Assembly (NCBI GenBank): GCA_023435435.1
Contig: JAEYRW010000122.1
Span: forward strand, 1 to 5,218
Direction: 5' to 3'
DNA length: 5,218 nt
From: Bacillota bacterium
Lineage (GTDB): Bacteria > Bacillota > Clostridia > Christensenellales > Aristaeellaceae
Positions within the stretch are counted from its first letter, which is position 1; every line of letters starts with the position of its first letter. Both the position numbers and the translations under genes were made by a program. Below, piece by piece: positions 3,441-5,218 of this stretch. Below the pieces are notes generated by a model. It worked only from the letters and a program-made list of their open reading frames with translations, was not told the DNA's origin and ran no database searches.

Positions 3441-5108
3441 ATGGCGAAAATACTGTTGGAAGCGCGGGACGTCGAGAAATCCTACGGCCTGCGCAAGGTT
3501 TTGGACATTGAATCCTTCGAACTCTATGACGGCGACCGCGTCGGCCTGGTGGGCGAGAACGGCGCGGGCAAGTCGACGTTCATCAAAATTCTCTCGGGCG
3601 AGCTGGAGCCGGACGCAGGAAGCATCGCGCGGCTCGCGCCCGTGTCCGTCATCGCCCAATCGGGCGCGGACGAGGCACACCAGTTCGATCCCGCGCTCCG
3701 GAGCGAGTTTGGGGCGCTTGATTTGCGCGAGGGACTCTCCGGCGGCGAGCGCACCAGGCGGCGGATCGCGGGGGCACTGACCGCGCGCGGGCACGTGCTT
3801 TTGGCCGACGAGCCCACCACTGACCTGGACGCGCGCGGCGTGGAACGGCTCGAGAAGCGGCTGCGGGAATACGAAGGCGCCATCGTGCTGATTTCCCACG
3901 ACCGGGCGCTCCTCGATGCCATTTGCACCAAGATCGCGCAGCTCGAGGACGGGAAGCTGACCTTTTTCCCCGGCAATTACTCCGCCTGGCGCGCCGAGAC
4001 GGAGAACCGCCGCAATTACCAGCGCACGCAGTACGAGGGGTACCGCGCCGAACAGAGCAGAATCAGGAAGATGATCCAGCACGAGGTCGAATTGGCCTCC
4101 CAAAAGCAACACCTGCCCAAGCGCATGGGCAACAGCGAGGCGCGGCTTCACAAGCGCGCGGTCACCAACGTGCAGGGAAAGATCCATCAGGTGCGCAAGG
4201 CCTTCGAGTCGCGGCTGGACCGCCTTGACGAGGTGGAGCGCCCGCGGGAGGATCCGACCATCGCCATGCGCCTGGGCGCGGCGACGCCCATCACCAGCCG
4301 GGTTGCGGTGGAAATCCGTGCCATGAACCTGCGCGCGGGAAGCAAAGTGCTGCTCGAGGACGCGTCCATGAAGCTGGTCGCGGGCATGCGCACGGCGCTT
4401 CTGGGCGACAACGGCTGCGGGAAGTCGACGCTCATTTCCAGGATCGTGTCCGGCAAGGACCCGCGCGTGCGCGTGAACCCCGGCGTCAAGATGGGCTGGT
4501 TCGACCAGGATCACGAGTCGACCCTCGATTTTTCGGTCTCCGCCCTTGAAAATGCCATGACGCTGAGCGTCTTCCCAGAATCCGTGGTGCGCACCATCAT
4601 GGCGCGGCTCATGATCCGGGGCGATGACGTGTTCAAACCCGTTTCGGTGCTCTCAGGCGGCGAACGGGCCAAGGTGGCGCTGGCCCGGCTGTTCGCCGCA
4701 GACATCAATCTGCTGATCCTCGACGAACCAACCAACCACATCGACGTTTTCACCCTTGAGGCGCTCCAGAGCGTGCTCCTCGACTACGCGGGCAGTGTGC
4801 TCTTCGTGAGTCACGACCGTTCCTTCGTCCGTGCCCTCGCCCAGCGCCTCGTTTTTTTCGAGGACAAAAAGCTCGTCACCTTTGAAGGCGACATGAGTAT
4901 GTACGAAAAATCCCTCGCCGCAAACAGGCCCGCCGAGGATCATGCCCTGCTCATCACCACCCTGCAGATGCGCATGGCCGCCGTCGCAGCACGCATGAGC
5001 GCGCCGCGCAAGGGCGATTCCCCCGAAAAGCTCAACGCCGCGTACGAGGAACTCGCAAGGCAGGTCGCGGAAGCGAAGGCAAGGAGGCAAGATGACGCCA
5101 GGGGATGA
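3441..5108 (+). CDS. ABC-F protein, ARE (antibiotic-resistance, ribosome-protection) type
   Basis: This is a 555-residue soluble ATPase with two nucleotide-binding domains and no membrane segments. ARE-type ABC-F proteins bind the ribosomal E site and displace drugs such as lincosamides, streptogramins A and pleuromutilins from the peptidyl-transferase centre. NBD1 has Walker A GENGAGKST (38-46), signature LSGGE (99-103), DEPTTDLD with catalytic E124, and SHDR (152-155). Only 52 residues separate Walker A from the signature, so there is no Arm insertion, unlike EttA. The interdomain linker (about 184-268) is Arg/Lys-rich, with PKRMGNSEARLHK (226-238) near its tip, the part that reaches toward the P-site tRNA and drug site. 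NBD2 has GDNGCGKST (322-330), LSGGE (404-408), DEPTNHID with E429, and SHDR (457-460). A charged C-terminal helix region (about 480-555) follows. All catalytic residues are present. The start is ATG 3441: homology begins there, and the in-frame ATG 3366 lies inside the terminator leader. Drug specificity cannot be read from sequence; a housekeeping translation factor is the alternative. Confidence 0.9.
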   Translation: MAKILLEARDVEKSYGLRKVLDIESFELYDGDRVGLVGENGAGKSTFIKILSGELEPDAGSIARLAPVSVIAQSGADEAHQFDPALRSEFGALDLREGLSGGERTRRRIAGALTARGHVLLADEPTTDLDARGVERLEKRLREYEGAIVLISHDRALLDAICTKIAQLEDGKLTFFPGNYSAWRAETENRRNYQRTQYEGYRAEQSRIRKMIQHEVELASQKQHLPKRMGNSEARLHKRAVTNVQGKIHQVRKAFESRLDRLDEVERPREDPTIAMRLGAATPITSRVAVEIRAMNLRAGSKVLLEDASMKLVAGMRTALLGDNGCGKSTLISRIVSGKDPRVRVNPGVKMGWFDQDHESTLDFSVSALENAMTLSVFPESVVRTIMARLMIRGDDVFKPVSVLSGGERAKVALARLFAADINLLILDEPTNHIDVFTLEALQSVLLDYAGSVLFVSHDRSFVRALAQRLVFFEDKKLVTFEGDMSMYEKSLAANRPAEDHALLITTLQMRMAAVAARMSAPRKGDSPEKLNAAYEELARQVAEAKARRQDDARG

Positions 5109-5110
5109 CG

Positions 5111-5218
5111 CAGGGGCGCTGCCCCTGGACCCCGCGCAAGGGTCACTGGCCCTTGCGAATCCCAGCCTGGGTGACAAAAACATTGTCCATCGGATCGGTC
5201 GGGGGCCCAGCCCCGACC
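5111..5218 (+). repeat. Composite palindromic repeat, copy C (3' end of ABC-F gene), cut by window edge
   Basis: The copy starts 3 nt after the ABC-F stop codon and reads in the direction of its transcription. Its modules are a hairpin CAGGGGC-GCT-GCCCCTG (5111-5127), the invariant ACCCCGCGCAAGG (5129-5141), a hairpin CAAGGG/CCCTTG (5137-5142/5150-5155), GAATCCC, a small palindrome CCCAG-C-CTGGG (5161-5171) and GACAA/TTGTC (5173-5177/5183-5187). Next come TCCATCGGATC and a hairpin GGTCGGGG/CCCCGACC (5197-5204/5211-5218, 6-nt loop) that ends exactly at the window edge. Module order and spacing match copy B throughout. No T-tract is visible after the first two hairpins, so ordinary intrinsic termination there is not supported. 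Confidence 0.82.

Noticed and set aside
3312..4514. Long minus-strand ORF (400 codons) opposite the ABC-F gene and its leader
   Set aside because: It is antisense to intact ABC motifs and runs through the promoter-leader region. Its composition is typical of a GC-rich shadow frame.
5137..5155. CAAGGG/CCCTTG hairpin as an intrinsic terminator of the ABC-F gene
   Set aside because: It is followed by CGAATCCC with no T-tract. Termination, if any, would need another mechanism or a downstream site beyond the window.

Overview
The window looks like chromosomal DNA from a GC-rich bacterium (roughly 60-65% GC by eye). A high-GC member of the Clostridia is the best guess. The UvrC C-terminal half is of the Firmicutes type, start sites have GGAGG-like ribosome binding sites, promoters are sigma-70/sigma-A-like, and the ABC-F protein has the architecture of the antibiotic-resistance (ARE) branch common in Firmicutes. 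The taxon is an inference from protein flavour, not a measurement.

Layout. (1) 3-1130 (+): the C-terminal half of uvrC, cut by the left edge. (2) 1096-1333: two copies (A and B) of a composite palindromic repeat in opposite orientations between convergent genes; copy A overlaps the 3' end of uvrC. (3) 1347-2096 (-): a TSUP/TauE-SafE family membrane transporter. (4) 2097-2258: a divergent control region with a strong extended -10 promoter for the regulator, a weaker promoter facing the transporter, and two near-identical LacI-type operator candidates, one in front of each gene. (5) 2259-3236 (+): a LacI/GalR-family repressor. (6) 3237-3440: a perfect consensus promoter and a ~165-nt structured leader with a 4-codon upstream ORF candidate, hairpins, an intrinsic terminator nested in a 12-bp perfect inverted repeat, and an alternative pairing that can mask the ribosome binding site. 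(7) 3441-5108 (+): an ARE-type ABC-F protein, probably a ribosome-protection factor. (8) 5111-5218: a third copy (C) of the repeat, starting 3 nt after the ABC-F stop codon and running off the window.

How it works together. The LacI-type protein probably controls itself and the divergent transporter. The ABC-F gene is an independent unit whose promoter begins 4 bp after the lacI-type stop. Its leader has the hallmarks of attenuation control known for ribosome-protection ABC-F genes (vmlR, lmo0919). The most unusual content is the composite repeat. All three copies sit at the 3' end of a gene, in the same orientation relative to that gene's transcription. Copies B and C share the same order of modules, and one of their hairpins shows compensatory base changes, suggesting that a folded structure is being conserved.
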